Origin: Defluviitalea saccharophila
GTDB taxonomy: Bacteria > Bacillota > Clostridia > Lachnospirales > Defluviitaleaceae
NCBI RefSeq assembly: GCF_038396635.1
Contig: NZ_CP121687.1
Coordinates: forward strand, 2,046,001 to 2,110,000
DNA length: 64,000 nt
Direction of reading: 5' to 3'
Shown here: positions 1 through 10,251 of the stretch, one piece after another
Position numbering within the stretch: the stretch's first letter is position 1
Layout of the letters: every line of letters begins with the position of its first letter
Position numbers and translations under genes: made by a program
The notes under the pieces: generated by a model
The model's input: only the letters and a program-made list of their open reading frames with translations
Database searches by the model: none
What the model was told of the DNA's origin: nothing

Positions 1-2
1 CA

Positions 3-734
3 AGACATATAGAGTTTCAGATTTTGGGAGATTCTTTTGGAAATATCGTTCATTTAGGAGAAAGGGACTGCTCTATACAAAGAAGGCACCAAAAAGTCAT
101 AGAAGAAGCTCCCTCCACGGCGATTAGTCCGGAACTTAGAGAAAGAATGGGCAGAGATGCCATATTAGCAGCCAAATCCATTGGGTATAAGAATGCAGGC
201 ACCATAGAATTCCTGCTCGATAAATACGGAAATTACTACTTTATAGAAATGAATACGAGAATCCAGGTAGAGCATCCTGTAACAGAAATGGTAACAGGGA
301 TTGATCTTATAAAAGAGCAGATCAAAATAGCGGCGGGTCTTCCTCTATCTTTTACCCAGGAGGATATTACCATACGCGGTCATGCCATAGAATGTAGAAT
401 CAATGCAGAAAATCCAAACAAGGGCTTTATGCCTTCTCCAGGAACGGTTAACAGTCTTCATTTCCCCGGAGGATTTGGTATTCGAATTGAAAGTGCCCTT
501 TATCAAGGGTACAAGATTCCTCCAACCTATGATTCCATGATTGCAAAGCTCATCGCTTACGGTAAAGACAGAGAAGATGCAATTGCTAAGATGAAACGTG
601 CTTTAGGAGAATTCATTATTGAAGGAATGGATACCAATATAGATTTCCTTTTTCAGATTCTTCATACGGAGGATTTTGAAAAAGGAAATATCGACACCAG
701 TTTTATTGAAAAGCACTTTAATTTAGGCAAGTAG
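3..734 (+). CDS. accC: Biotin carboxylase subunit of acetyl-CoA carboxylase (3' part)
   Basis: The reading frame is open from the window edge, so the N-terminal half is missing; about 243 residues remain. AccC carries out the ATP-dependent carboxylation of biotin on AccB, the first half-reaction of malonyl-CoA synthesis for fatty acids. The visible part has the end of the ATP-grasp domain, with the catalytic stretch [14 protein letters not shown], and then the C-terminal biotin carboxylase domain ([12 protein letters not shown]). The in-frame residues before the first ATG ([14 protein letters not shown]) match the family, so ATG 24 is internal and not the start. accD follows 25 bases downstream, so this is the tail of an acc/fab operon. 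Confidence 0.96.
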   Translation, partial: RHIEFQILGDSFGNIVHLGERDCSIQRRHQKVIEEAPSTAISPELRERMGRDAILAAKSIGYKNAGTIEFLLDKYGNYYFIEMNTRIQVEHPVTEMVTGIDLIKEQIKIAAGLPLSFTQEDITIRGHAIECRINAENPNKGFMPSPGTVNSLHFPGGFGIRIESALYQGYKIPPTYDSMIAKLIAYGKDREDAIAKMKRALGEFIIEGMDTNIDFLFQILHTEDFEKGNIDTSFIEKHFNLGK

Positions 735-759
735 TAATTGCTAGAAGGTGGTGAAAACA

Positions 760-1620
760 GTGTTAAAAGGATTTTTTAAGAAAACCAAATATGTAACCAC
801 ATCCCTTCCTGCTTATGAAAAGCCGCCGACTCCCAATATCCCCAATGGAATGTGGATAAAGTGCAATACCTGCGATCAAATTGTGTATAAAAAAGATCTT
901 GAAGAAAATAAAAAAGTATGTCCTCACTGCGGACATCACTTTAGAATGACTGCAAGAGAAAGAATTGATTTGATTATAGATGAAAACACTTTTGAAGAAT
1001 TCAATCAGGATTTATCTACCCTGAATCCCTTAAACTATCCTGACTATGAAGCAAAGATTCTTCAGCAGCAGGAAAAAGCTGAACTTAAAGAAGCAGTGAT
1101 TACGGGAACAGGTAAGATTTGCGGAGAAGAAACGGTTATTGCGGTGATGGACAGTCATTTTTTAATGGGAAGCATGGGCTCCGTTGTAGGAGAAAAAATT
1201 ACCAGAGCAGTAGAAGAAGCAACCAAAAGAAGACTTCCGATTATTATTTTTTCCACCTCCGGAGGTGCCAGAATGCAGGAGGGAATTTTTTCTCTTATGC
1301 AGATGGCAAAGACCAGTGCAGCCATTGCAAAGCATGATGACGAGGGGCTTTTATATATTTCCGTATTAACAGACCCGACAACAGGGGGAGTTACGGCAAG
1401 CTTTGCAATGTTAGGAGATATCATTTTGGCAGAACCGGGTGCACTAATAGGATTTGCCGGACCCAGAGTTATAGAGCAGACCATCAAGCAAAAGCTGCCC
1501 GAGGGATTTCAAAAGTCGGAATTTTTATTAGAACATGGACTTATAGATGAAATCATACCAAGAAATCATTTAAAAGAAACCTTACACAAACTTTTGCACC
1601 TTCATAAGGAGGTGGAATAA
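760..1620 (+). CDS. accD: Acetyl-CoA carboxylase carboxyltransferase subunit beta
   Basis: AccD is the zinc-bearing half of the carboxyltransferase that moves CO2 from carboxybiotin to acetyl-CoA. The 286-residue protein begins MLKGFFKK, like other Firmicute AccD proteins. It has a four-cysteine zinc ribbon (Cys35, 38, 54, 57) and then a crotonase-fold core with [19 protein letters not shown] and [12 protein letters not shown] chose the GTG at 760 because the AAGGTGG ribosome binding site ends about 8 bases before it; a GTG at 748 lies in that site. The stop overlaps the accA start by one base, so translation is coupled. Confidence 0.96.
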   Translation: MLKGFFKKTKYVTTSLPAYEKPPTPNIPNGMWIKCNTCDQIVYKKDLEENKKVCPHCGHHFRMTARERIDLIIDENTFEEFNQDLSTLNPLNYPDYEAKILQQQEKAELKEAVITGTGKICGEETVIAVMDSHFLMGSMGSVVGEKITRAVEEATKRRLPIIIFSTSGGARMQEGIFSLMQMAKTSAAIAKHDDEGLLYISVLTDPTTGGVTASFAMLGDIILAEPGALIGFAGPRVIEQTIKQKLPEGFQKSEFLLEHGLIDEIIPRNHLKETLHKLLHLHKEVE

Positions 1621-2561
1621 TGGCAAGTTTAGATAAAAACCTTGAAGAATTAGAAAAACAGCTGGAGGCTCTAAAAGAATTTTCTAATACTCACGGCGTA
1701 GACTTATCAAGGGAAATTAAAAGTATTGAAGATAAAATAATCGAACTGCGAAAAGAAGCCTACAGCAACCTTTCTCCCTGGGATAAGGTGAATTTAGCGA
1801 GACATTCCGGAAGACCTACAACCCTTGAATATATAGAAAGAATCTTTGAAGATTTTGTAGAACTTCATGGGGACAGAAGCTTTAAAGACGATTTTGCCAT
1901 CGTAGGCGGTATCGCTTCCATAGAAGGAACGCCTGTAACCGTCATCGGACATCAAAAAGGAAGAGATACGAAAGAAAACATCAAAAGAAACTTTGGCATG
2001 CCCCATCCGGAGGGCTACAGAAAAGCCTTAAGACTTATGAAACAGGCAGAAAAGTTCCGTCGCCCGATTATTTGCTTTATTGATACCCCCGGGGCTTTCT
2101 GTGGTATTGGAGCGGAAGAGCGAGGCCAGGGAGAAGCCATTGCAAAGAATCTAATGGAAATGGCAAGATTAAAAACCCCTATCATTTCTATTATAATAGG
2201 AGAAGGGGGAAGCGGCGGAGCATTAGCTCTTGGTGTAGGAGATAAAATCTATATGCTAGAGCATTCCATTTATTCCGTACTCTCTCCTGAAGGCTTTGCG
2301 GCAATTTTATGGAAGGACAGCACCAAAGCCAAAGAAGCGGCAGAGGTTATGAAAATAACCGCCCAGGATTTAAAGAGCTTTAATATTATTGATGGGATCA
2401 TTCCCGAGCCCCTTGGCGGCGCCCATAAAGATATGGAACAAATGAGCCAGGAGATTAAGCATCATATTACTACAGGCTTAAAAGAACTTAAAATTAAACC
2501 AGTAGAAGAATTAATTCAAGAGAGATATGATAAATTTAGACAAATGGGAGAGTATAAATAA
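1620..2561 (+). CDS. accA: Acetyl-CoA carboxylase carboxyltransferase subunit alpha
   Basis: AccA pairs with AccD to form the carboxyltransferase. The 313-residue length is normal for the family. It opens with the usual helical region ([15 protein letters not shown]) and carries the core motifs [31 protein letters not shown] and [15 protein letters not shown]. The ATG shares its A with the accD stop codon, and AAGGAGGTGG lies within the end of accD. A hairpin terminator follows directly, so accA closes the operon. Confidence 0.97.
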   Translation: MASLDKNLEELEKQLEALKEFSNTHGVDLSREIKSIEDKIIELRKEAYSNLSPWDKVNLARHSGRPTTLEYIERIFEDFVELHGDRSFKDDFAIVGGIASIEGTPVTVIGHQKGRDTKENIKRNFGMPHPEGYRKALRLMKQAEKFRRPIICFIDTPGAFCGIGAEERGQGEAIAKNLMEMARLKTPIISIIIGEGGSGGALALGVGDKIYMLEHSIYSVLSPEGFAAILWKDSTKAKEAAEVMKITAQDLKSFNIIDGIIPEPLGGAHKDMEQMSQEIKHHITTGLKELKIKPVEELIQERYDKFRQMGEYK

Positions 2562-2588
2562 AGTAGGACGTAAGCCCTACTTTTTTTG
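2562..2588 (+). terminator. Rho-independent terminator of the acc operon
   Basis: AGTAGG pairs with CCTACT around a short loop and is followed by a run of seven T. It starts at the accA stop. The stem belongs to the recurrent GTAGGG group seen at several other terminators in this window. Confidence 0.85.
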
Positions 2589-2609
2589 TATATTTCTTGG
2601 TAAAAATGA

Positions 2610-2638
2610 TTGAATGTTTGTATAAAAAAATATATAAT
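2610..2638 (+). promoter_or_regulatory. Predicted sigma-A promoter of the VWA protein gene
   Basis: TTGAAT at 2610-2615 and TATAAT at 2633-2638 are separated by 17 bases. It lies after the acc terminator and about 90 bases before the VWA gene start. A TTGACA at 2674 has no well-spaced -10 box. Confidence 0.5.
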
Positions 2639-2725
2639 GAAGTTAATTCACATATTTTACCTAATATGTTTTTTTGACAAGATAATGAATAATATAATAG
2701 TAGAATAGTAAATGGGGGGATTTAA

Positions 2726-5065
2726 GTGAGGAGCAAAAAGAAAATAGGGTTTTATCTGACGCTGGCATTTATTTTACAGCTGGTATTGACTCCCTTTCAG
2801 GCATTAGGAGCGACTGGATATACGGCTACCATTACGCGGGTAGAAAGAGAATCTGTTTTAACTGTAGGTGTAGGCTCCACTGTAGAGGTTACCCATACGC
2901 TTTATGGAAAGAGCGAAACATATGAACCTTCTCTTAGAGAAATCGCATTGGTATTGGACGTATCAGGTAGTATGGCAGATTCTATGGGAGGTAAAACTAA
3001 ATTAGCTGCATTAAAAGATACGGCGAAACAATTAGTTGAAGAGTATAAGGGTGAAAAGGTAAGAATTAGTTTAATACAATATTCTAATAGTGCTGATAAT
3101 CCTACAAAGTTTTATGATATGAAAATTAATTCAGATGTTACAGAGCTTAAAAATAAAATTTCTTCTATGTCTGCTAATGGAGCAACCAATATCGGGGATG
3201 GAATGAGAAGAGGCTATTATCAGTTATTAAATTCAGGCAATGAGAATGCAAATAAATATATGATAGTAATGACTGACGGAGTACCTCAAGGTTTTACTTT
3301 AAACAGTATTACCGACACGCTTGATAATTATAAGATAAATGATGGTAATACAGGAGTAACCCAGAGTTCAGGATATGATACTTATACCAGAAAGAATACA
3401 AAAGAAAATTTTTATAGATTTAAGGGTAGTAATAATATAACTATATTAGGAGAAACTACAGGAGAAACACAGCGGGAATACTCTGCAGCATATGCTAAAA
3501 AAATAGGAAATATGATTGTTCAGAATGGGAAGATTCAACCTTTCTTTATTGGGTTTTCAAGTAACACAAATTTTGGATATCTAAATGAAATAGCGAAGTC
3601 CTCTAAAGCAGAATTAGTAGGAAACAGCAGATATTATTATGATGCAAAGTCAGCTACAGAACTGGAGAATGCATTTAAGAAAATCCAGGAGAAAATGTCA
3701 GACAAATATCAGTTCCAATATGTAAAATATGAAGAAATGATTCCAAAGGATGTAGAAATCACCAGTGTTAAGATTAATGGTATTGAATATATCAATGATC
3801 CTTCTGTTTTCGACTTCAAAAGTCAAGGAGGAGGAAATGAAAGAAAGTTTACTATTCAATTAAAAGCAGCTATGGAGAAAAATCCTGAAACCGGTAAATA
3901 TGATTTTGTTTGTGAACCATTTACAATCTCATATAAATTCTCAAAACCTGGGGAATATGTATTCGATAAAGCAAGTTTAGATTATAAAGACCCTTTTAGT
4001 CCTCCTGATTTTCAGAATAGTAATAATGGAATGAAGCATGCACCAGTTGATAAAATGACAATTACTGTAACAGGAGAAATTACATTAAAACCACTATACC
4101 TCAAGAAGGGAACTAGTGATACATTAACTGCAGGAGTAAATTTAAAAAATTATGAATTGACATGGAGTATCCTTGAGGGTTCAGACATTATTTTATTAGA
4201 AAAACAAAATGCCTCCACTGCAAAAGTAACTGGTATTGAAGTAGGCCGTGCGAAAGTTAAAGTTAAAGACGAAAAATCCGGTTTAGAAGCAGAGACTTAT
4301 ATATACGTATACAACTATGAAGGCTCAAATCTGCAGATGATTGTAGGCCAAACAAAAAATATATCCGTTGATATTCCTGCGGATATGATTATGAGATTAG
4401 AAGAACCTTTGCCTGAATCTTCGAAAATAAAGTTTGATGAGTCTACTGGTGAAGTATGGGCTAAAGCTGTAGGAAGAGAGACAATCAAAGTTTTACTTGG
4501 ATATAATGAAATAACGGAAGAAGGACCAGTTTTTGTAACACAGGCAAGTTTAAATAAAACTATTGATGTATTTAATGTTGAATTTAAAGATAATGCTCCA
4601 ACAGGGTATTTATATCCCGATAAGGCAACTTATAGATTAAACTTTATAGTAAGTGCTCCTGATGAAAATCCTTCCTTACCTGCCGGTAAATTAAAATTAA
4701 CACCGAATTTTGATGGGCTCAATATAGGATTAACTCCGGTGGAAAATGAACGTATAAAAGAGGTTGTAATCATACCGAAGACAGTAAGCAGAACTGTAAA
4801 TATTAATGGGTATCACTTTGATCCCTCAACAAATACTCTTGTATCCAATTTAAGTGAATTGCCTGCAGGTGAATATGAAGTAATCATTACCCTTGGCTTG
4901 AAACCAGCTTCGAGTTTAACCATAAGTGCTTATAAAGGTTACGTTAATAGTAAAAAAGCATCTTCGAATAATGTGTTTGAAGTGTTGGAAGAAACTATAC
5001 CTTTAGGAACAGATGCTAATGGAAAAATTGAAATTCCAATAAAAAATTCACCTATAATCAAGTAG
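2726..5065 (+). CDS. Secreted von Willebrand factor A-domain protein
   Basis: This 779-residue exported protein has a signal peptide at residues 1-29 (lysine-rich start, hydrophobic core, end near QALGA). A VWA domain follows at about 70-340 with a complete MIDAS metal site: DVSGS at 78-82, Thr154 in GATNIGDG and Asp184 in MTDG. A bacterial Ig-like (Big_2 type) domain lies at about 454-530, followed by beta-rich sequence without a recognised family. No LPXTG or membrane anchor is visible at the C-terminus, so it is probably released or held by non-covalent contacts. The GTG start is supported by GGGGGGA six bases upstream. An adhesion role is plausible from the domain type, but the target is unknown. 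Confidence 0.85.
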   Translation: MRSKKKIGFYLTLAFILQLVLTPFQALGATGYTATITRVERESVLTVGVGSTVEVTHTLYGKSETYEPSLREIALVLDVSGSMADSMGGKTKLAALKDTAKQLVEEYKGEKVRISLIQYSNSADNPTKFYDMKINSDVTELKNKISSMSANGATNIGDGMRRGYYQLLNSGNENANKYMIVMTDGVPQGFTLNSITDTLDNYKINDGNTGVTQSSGYDTYTRKNTKENFYRFKGSNNITILGETTGETQREYSAAYAKKIGNMIVQNGKIQPFFIGFSSNTNFGYLNEIAKSSKAELVGNSRYYYDAKSATELENAFKKIQEKMSDKYQFQYVKYEEMIPKDVEITSVKINGIEYINDPSVFDFKSQGGGNERKFTIQLKAAMEKNPETGKYDFVCEPFTISYKFSKPGEYVFDKASLDYKDPFSPPDFQNSNNGMKHAPVDKMTITVTGEITLKPLYLKKGTSDTLTAGVNLKNYELTWSILEGSDIILLEKQNASTAKVTGIEVGRAKVKVKDEKSGLEAETYIYVYNYEGSNLQMIVGQTKNISVDIPADMIMRLEEPLPESSKIKFDESTGEVWAKAVGRETIKVLLGYNEITEEGPVFVTQASLNKTIDVFNVEFKDNAPTGYLYPDKATYRLNFIVSAPDENPSLPAGKLKLTPNFDGLNIGLTPVENERIKEVVIIPKTVSRTVNINGYHFDPSTNTLVSNLSELPAGEYEVIITLGLKPASSLTISAYKGYVNSKKASSNNVFEVLEETIPLGTDANGKIEIPIKNSPIIK

Positions 5066-5069
5066 AGAA

Positions 5070-5097
5070 AACAGGGAACTTGCTTCCCTGTTTTTTT
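5070..5097 (+). terminator. Terminator after the VWA protein gene
   Basis: AACAGGGAA pairs perfectly with TTCCCTGTT around a five-base loop, followed by seven T. Confidence 0.92.
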
Positions 5098-5144
5098 GTG
5101 CGTATAATATGATAAAATAAATAAAAAAACAAAGGAGACGGGCA

Positions 5145-5843
5145 ATGAGTAAAATAGGAATTATCGGTGCTATGGAAGAAGAAGTTACAGCTCTTAGAAA
5201 TAAAATGAAAAATAAAGAGCTAAAACAAATAGCCGGAATGGATTTTTATCAAGGTACATTGGAAGACAAGGAAGTCATTTTGGTAAAATGCGGTATAGGT
5301 AAGGTGAATGCAGCCATCTGTACTCAAGCTTTAATAGATCATTTTCATGTTCAATACATCATCAATACAGGAGTAGCCGGGGGCATCTATGAGAAATTAG
5401 ACATCGGAGATATTGTTATTTCCAGTGATACCGTACAGCATGATTTTGATACCTCCGCTTTTGGTGATCCTATAGGGACAATTCCTCGAATGGATGAAAG
5501 CTTTTTTAAGGCAGATAGTAAGCTTGTAGAACTCGCTGAGAAATGTGCCGAAAATCTGCCTTCAAAGCCCAATGTATATATAGGCCGGGTTGCCAGCGGC
5601 GATCAGTTTATTTCCAGCTCAAGGCAGAAGCAAGGGATATGGGATAATTTCAATGCGTATTGTGCAGAGATGGAAGGGGCAGCCATTGCCCATACCTGTT
5701 ATCTGAACAAAATCCCCTTTGTCATTATACGTTCTATTTCCGATAAAGCGGATCACAGTGCAGATATTAACTTCCAGGAATTCGTGAAAGAAGCCGCAAA
5801 AAACTCCAATGAAATGATTATAGAAATATTAAAAAGTTTATAA
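5145..5843 (+). CDS. mtnN: 5'-methylthioadenosine/S-adenosylhomocysteine nucleosidase
   Basis: This enzyme cleaves the N-glycosidic bond of methylthioadenosine and S-adenosylhomocysteine, removing inhibitors of methylation and recycling methionine. The 232-residue length is typical. Family marks are the start IGIIGAMEEEV with the conserved glutamate, NTGVAGG, VASGDQFI, CAEMEGAAIAH and IRSISDKAD (catalytic Asp). The ATG has AAGGAGA upstream. It is flanked by terminators on both sides, so it is probably transcribed alone. Confidence 0.96.
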   Translation: MSKIGIIGAMEEEVTALRNKMKNKELKQIAGMDFYQGTLEDKEVILVKCGIGKVNAAICTQALIDHFHVQYIINTGVAGGIYEKLDIGDIVISSDTVQHDFDTSAFGDPIGTIPRMDESFFKADSKLVELAEKCAENLPSKPNVYIGRVASGDQFISSSRQKQGIWDNFNAYCAEMEGAAIAHTCYLNKIPFVIIRSISDKADHSADINFQEFVKEAAKNSNEMIIEILKSL

Positions 5844-5880
5844 ATCACTTATTAAGGACAAAGTATATTTATCCTGTACA

Positions 5881-5909
5881 AAAGCCTGCAATTTTTGCAG
5901 GCTTTCTTT
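5881..5909 (+). terminator. Terminator after mtnN
   Basis: AAAGCCTGCAA pairs with TTGCAGGCTTT around a short T loop, followed by a T-rich stretch. Confidence 0.88.
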
Positions 5910-5920
5910 TATGTAAATAT

Positions 5921-5948
5921 TTGACATTTTCAAATGCCCATGTATAAT
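5921..5948 (+). promoter_or_regulatory. Predicted sigma-A promoter of the 235-aa membrane protein gene
   Basis: A perfect TTGACA (5921-5926) and a perfect TATAAT (5943-5948) are separated by 16 bases, shortly after the mtnN terminator and 37 bases before the start codon. Confidence 0.8.
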
Positions 5949-5984
5949 TAATAATATATGTAAAATAATGGAAGGAGCGTTTTC

Positions 5985-6692
5985 ATGAAGTTTTTAAGTT
6001 ATGAACAAATCACATGGGTACTACAGACATCTGTAGTAATATTTTTTGGTATTGGGCTGCTGAGTTTATTATTTTTAGGCATTCGTATCCGTTATTTTCA
6101 AAAGTCTCTTAACAAATGGATGAAAGAAAACAGGAGGCTGTCAAAAGACCCGGTACTGGATCATATCATTAGAACCTGCAAGTATTATAATGAAAAAGGC
6201 CAGGGAGAAATTAATACAGAAGCGGTTATTAAATCCAACTACTATAAGCAAAAAATATTCTTGATCCCTATATACTATTGGGAGCAGCTCATATCAAAAT
6301 CAGAAATTCTTTCTTTGTTTTTAGGGTTACTGGGGACTTTTATCTTAGTACATGGGGAAATAGACGATGCCTTTTATCCCCTCATATTAAGTACCGGAGC
6401 GTTTATTGTTTTAGTTTTATTAGAAACAGTCTTTTCCCTCCAGGAAAAAAGAAGAATTCTCTTTACTCAACTGGAAGAGTATTTGGACAATTCATATCTG
6501 CCCAGCTTGAACAAAACCCCTGTCGCTTCTGAGATCTTAAAGGAAGAAAAGATAGAACCTTTATATATATACGATAAAATTCCTGCCCAAAAAGAAACAA
6601 AGGATGGGGAAGGCAATGAGCTAAAAGATAAGGAAATAGAATGGATTATTAAGCAGTTTTATGGAGAAGAAAAAAAGAGTATAAATTTATAA
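5985..6692 (+). CDS. Membrane protein of unknown function
   Basis: I do not recognise this 235-residue protein. It has one hydrophobic segment at about 12-33, a charged stretch, then two close hydrophobic segments at about 107-124 and 130-148, and a charged C-terminal tail of about 80 residues. This suggests three membrane spans with a cytoplasmic tail. No catalytic motif is visible. The ATG follows GGAAGGAGCG. The gene has its own strong promoter and sits alone between mtnN and the oxidoreductase genes. Confidence 0.75.
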   Translation: MKFLSYEQITWVLQTSVVIFFGIGLLSLLFLGIRIRYFQKSLNKWMKENRRLSKDPVLDHIIRTCKYYNEKGQGEINTEAVIKSNYYKQKIFLIPIYYWEQLISKSEILSLFLGLLGTFILVHGEIDDAFYPLILSTGAFIVLVLLETVFSLQEKRRILFTQLEEYLDNSYLPSLNKTPVASEILKEEKIEPLYIYDKIPAQKETKDGEGNELKDKEIEWIIKQFYGEEKKSINL

Positions 6693-6778
6693 ACCAATGA
6701 TAATAATAGAAAAAGAATGCAGTAAATATTATTAACCAATGACTAGTTGAAATATGTCGAATCTCAAGGAGGAAGTTT

Positions 6779-7861
6779 ATGGAGACTGCGAAGGTGAAAT
6801 TACCCATAACGAACGAATACGGCTTTTATGAAATACGACTGGAAAGTATTGGAGGGTTAGGGGCGAATCTGAGCGGAAAGATTTTAGGAGAGTTGGGAGC
6901 CATTTATTTAGGGCTTAACAGTTCCAGCTTTGCCAGTTACGGTTCGGAAAAAAGAGGAACACCGGTTAAAGCATTTATTCGTTGGGCAGACCCCAGCCAG
7001 GAAATCAGAATCAATAGTCCCGTTGAAACTCCTCACTTACTTGGACTTTTCCATGAGAGATTGGCAGGAAAGATCCCAGTGATGCAGGGTGTAGGTCCTG
7101 ATACAATCGTTGTGGTAAATACCGATGAAGAGCCAGATGTCATTCGTGACAGACTTAAAATGCATGCAGGTACACTCGTTTGTGTAGATGCCCTAAGACT
7201 TGCCATCGAAGCAAAGACAAGGGTTAATATGGTTATGCTTGGCGCCATGGCTAAAGCATCAGGATTCATCCCGTTAGAAGACTTAAAAGAGCTTGTAAAA
7301 GATACCTTAGGTAAAAAATATCCTGCAGCCCTGCAGTCCAACTTAGAAGGACTTGAAAAGGGATATAACAATATTGTAGTGAAGAAGTTTGAAGCCGATG
7401 GAAAATATCCTTACCAGGAATACAGCGAAGTAAAAAGAGAATGGGGTTATGATAACGCGCCTATTGGTGGCATCAATCCTCATTATGGCAGTACCATAAA
7501 TAATGACTTATCAGGAAGCCGTGAAGGTTATATTCCCGTATTTAAAAAAGAAGCATGCATTAACTGCGGCATGTGTGACTCCACCTGCCCTGATATGGTA
7601 TATCAATTTGTTCCCGGAGAATATAAAGGCAAACCTTCCATGATTAATTTAGGCCCGGATTATCATCACTGCAAAGGATGCCTGCGCTGCGTAGAAGTAT
7701 GTCCTACCGATGCCTTAACAGCAGGAATAGAAAGAGAAGTAGACATTTGGAAAAACCATGTTCGAAATCAGGAACTGCTCGTAGAAAAGATGGAATTTGA
7801 AGATGTAGGACCAAACTCCTGGATGCGTTCCGAATCTTTTACAACCAATGAACTGAAATAA
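6779..7861 (+). CDS. 2-oxoacid:ferredoxin oxidoreductase, fused gamma and delta subunits
   Basis: This protein supplies the gamma domain and the ferredoxin-like delta domain of a pyruvate-type 2-oxoacid:ferredoxin oxidoreductase, which makes acyl-CoA, CO2 and reduced ferredoxin from a 2-oxoacid. Residues 10-200 are the gamma domain (RLESIGGLGANLSGKILGE, YGSEKRGTPV). Two 4Fe-4S motifs follow: CINCGMCDSTCP at about 260 and CKGCLRCVEVCP at about 298. AAGGAGG precedes the ATG, and the alpha-beta gene starts 12 bases after the stop. The fused layout differs from the single-chain pyruvate enzyme common in Clostridia. The substrate (pyruvate or a branched 2-oxoacid) cannot be fixed from sequence alone. 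Confidence 0.9.
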   Translation: METAKVKLPITNEYGFYEIRLESIGGLGANLSGKILGELGAIYLGLNSSSFASYGSEKRGTPVKAFIRWADPSQEIRINSPVETPHLLGLFHERLAGKIPVMQGVGPDTIVVVNTDEEPDVIRDRLKMHAGTLVCVDALRLAIEAKTRVNMVMLGAMAKASGFIPLEDLKELVKDTLGKKYPAALQSNLEGLEKGYNNIVVKKFEADGKYPYQEYSEVKREWGYDNAPIGGINPHYGSTINNDLSGSREGYIPVFKKEACINCGMCDSTCPDMVYQFVPGEYKGKPSMINLGPDYHHCKGCLRCVEVCPTDALTAGIEREVDIWKNHVRNQELLVEKMEFEDVGPNSWMRSESFTTNELK

Positions 7862-7873
7862 GGAGGCGAAACT

Positions 7874-10120
7874 ATGGTAGAGCAAAAAGTTGTATTTGAA
7901 AGTGGAAACGAATTAGCAGCCTATGCAGCGAAACAAATTAACTATCATGTTATGGGGTATTATCCAATTACTCCTTCAACTCAAATACCGGAACATTTAG
8001 ATCTCTTAAAAGCAGAAGGAGAACATGATATCGTCATGATTCCTGCAGATGGAGAACATGGGGCAGCAGGTATTTGCTATGGTGCGACAACCGGTGGAGG
8101 AAGAGTATTTAATGCTACTTCTGCCAACGGATTATTGTTTGCACTGGAGCAGCTTCCGGTACAATCCGGAACCCGTTTTCCCATGGTTTTAAATGTAGCC
8201 TGCAGAACTGTATCCGGTCCTCTTTCCATTAAAGGAGACCACAGTGATATTATGTATGCTTTAAATACAGGATGGCTGATCCTCTTTGCAAAAGATCCTC
8301 AAAGAGTATACGATTTTAATATCTGTGCTCTTAAAATTGCAGAAAAAGTTAAACTGCCTATTATCGTAGCCTTTGACGGATTTTTCACCAGCCACCAAAA
8401 ACGAAAAGTAGAAATCATAGCCAACGATCAGGATGTCCAGAATTTTATCGGAAAGCTGGAATTAGAATACCATGCCCTGGATAAAGAAAAACCTGTCATC
8501 ATCGGTTCCTACATGAATGAACCGGATGTACTAAACAATAAATATCAGCTTCACCTGGCTATGGAAGAAGCACGAAATGTCATCCCTCAAGTTTTCAAGG
8601 AATATGGAGAACTTACCGGCCGTACATACAGTATGGTAGAGGGATATATGATGGAAGATGCAGAAGCGGCTCTGTTTGCCCTTGGCTCAAGCTATGATAC
8701 TGCAAGACTGGCAGTGGACAAGCTAAGAGAGCAGGGTAAAAAGGTAGGGGTATTTACAAGCAGCGTACTCCGTCCATTCCCAAAACAAGAGCTCTATGAT
8801 ATCTGCAAAAATGCAAAAGCGATTGTCGTAGCGGACAGACAAGACAGCTACGGGGCAGACGGGGGAAATATGACCCTTGAATTAAAAGCTGCATTGCAGG
8901 ACTTTAAAGCCAATATAGAAGTAACCAGTTTAGTTTATGGCTTAAGCGGAAGAGACTTTTATATAGAAGACGGTATAGAAATGCTCAACCGGGCATACGA
9001 TATCGCTCAAAAAGGAAAAGTAGAAAAACGTTTTGACTATTTTGGCCACTATCAAGGGAAACCGGACTATCAACCGCCGAAATACTTTGAACCCCTTATA
9101 GGAGATAAGGTTCGCCCAGGAGTAACATCCGTCACAGTGGATGAACAGACCGGCAAAATGATTGCTAAAGGAGGAATCGTAAAAGATTCCACCAGAATGC
9201 CAAAGAGATGGATAGCAGGGCACGGTGCTTGTCCTGGCTGCGGAATTCCTGTTAATGTGAATATGCTCCTTAGAGGAATCGAAGGAGAAGTTGTTCTTTT
9301 ATTCCAAACAGGCTGTGGATATGTTGTTACCTCTCCATATCCGAAGAGTTCTTTCAGAGTAACCTTTATTCATAATCTGTTCCAAAACGGTGCAGCGACT
9401 CTTTCCGGTTTGGTAGAAATGTTCCATGAAAGACAAAGAAGAGGAGAATTGCCGCAGGGAGATAACTTTACATTTATTATGATCAGTGGAGACGGTGGTC
9501 TGGATATTGGTATCGGACCAGCTATCGGTGCTGCCCTTAGAAACCACAGAATGATTATTATGGAATATGACAATGGCGGCTATATGAATACAGGATATCA
9601 ATTATCCTATACCACTCCACGGGGAGCAAGAAGTTCTACTTCCCATGTAGGAAAAGCTCAGGCAGGAAAAGCGACTTTCCATAAAGATACACCACAGATT
9701 TTTGCGGCTACCAATATTCCATATGTGGCAACCGTTGCAGAAAGCAATCCAACAGACTTTATTAAAAAGGCTGCAAAGGCTCAAAAATATGCCAATGAAT
9801 ACGGCTTAGCCTTTATCAAAGCCCTTTCTGCTTGTCCGCTGAACTGGAACGACAATCCAAGATATGAAAGAAGCGTAATCGATGCTGCAGTAAACTGCTG
9901 CTACCATCCGCTTTATGAAATAGAAGAAGGTATTACCACCATTACTTACAATCCAGAAGAGCGCAACAAGAAGATCCCTGTAATCGACTGGCTGAAAATG
10001 ATGGGAAGAACAAAACATCTTGCAAAGCCGGAGTATGAAGATATCGTAAACAGCATACAACAAGAAGTAGATAGAAGATGGGAAAGACTAAAGGCTCGCC
10101 ATGAGAGTCCTGTACTATAA
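7874..10120 (+). CDS. 2-oxoacid:ferredoxin oxidoreductase, fused alpha and beta subunits
   Basis: The 748-residue chain joins the alpha (pyrimidine-binding and domain II) and beta (thiamine pyrophosphate) parts of a 2-oxoacid:ferredoxin oxidoreductase. The alpha part has YYPITPST near residue 35 and GDHSD near 122, both typical of pyruvate-type enzymes. The beta part starts near 440 with GHGACPGCGIP (cluster cysteines at about 453) and has the thiamine pyrophosphate motif GDGGLDIG at about 539 and the later YDNGGYMNTG. AGGAGGCG precedes the ATG. It forms an operon with the gamma-delta gene upstream and ends at a strong terminator. Confidence 0.92.
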   Translation: MVEQKVVFESGNELAAYAAKQINYHVMGYYPITPSTQIPEHLDLLKAEGEHDIVMIPADGEHGAAGICYGATTGGGRVFNATSANGLLFALEQLPVQSGTRFPMVLNVACRTVSGPLSIKGDHSDIMYALNTGWLILFAKDPQRVYDFNICALKIAEKVKLPIIVAFDGFFTSHQKRKVEIIANDQDVQNFIGKLELEYHALDKEKPVIIGSYMNEPDVLNNKYQLHLAMEEARNVIPQVFKEYGELTGRTYSMVEGYMMEDAEAALFALGSSYDTARLAVDKLREQGKKVGVFTSSVLRPFPKQELYDICKNAKAIVVADRQDSYGADGGNMTLELKAALQDFKANIEVTSLVYGLSGRDFYIEDGIEMLNRAYDIAQKGKVEKRFDYFGHYQGKPDYQPPKYFEPLIGDKVRPGVTSVTVDEQTGKMIAKGGIVKDSTRMPKRWIAGHGACPGCGIPVNVNMLLRGIEGEVVLLFQTGCGYVVTSPYPKSSFRVTFIHNLFQNGAATLSGLVEMFHERQRRGELPQGDNFTFIMISGDGGLDIGIGPAIGAALRNHRMIIMEYDNGGYMNTGYQLSYTTPRGARSSTSHVGKAQAGKATFHKDTPQIFAATNIPYVATVAESNPTDFIKKAAKAQKYANEYGLAFIKALSACPLNWNDNPRYERSVIDAAVNCCYHPLYEIEEGITTITYNPEERNKKIPVIDWLKMMGRTKHLAKPEYEDIVNSIQQEVDRRWERLKARHESPVL

Positions 10121-10145
10121 ACCAACTCGAAAGAGTTGGTTTTTT
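10121..10145 (+). terminator. Terminator of the 2-oxoacid oxidoreductase operon
   Basis: ACCAACTC pairs perfectly with GAGTTGGT around a GAAA tetraloop, followed directly by a T run. Confidence 0.95.
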
Positions 10146-10251
10146 CAATAATTTTCAATAAATGATGTACCTGATTCATCACTTATGCTATTATATAAAG
10201 TAAATCATTGCTTTAACAAGGCTTTAGAGATAAAATCGAGAGGAAGATACC

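Noticed and set aside
2674..2706. TTGACA at 2674 as the promoter of the VWA gene
   Set aside because: The nearby TATAAT is only 13 bases away and the TAGAAT 21 bases away; the TTGAAT-17-TATAAT pair at 2610 fits better.
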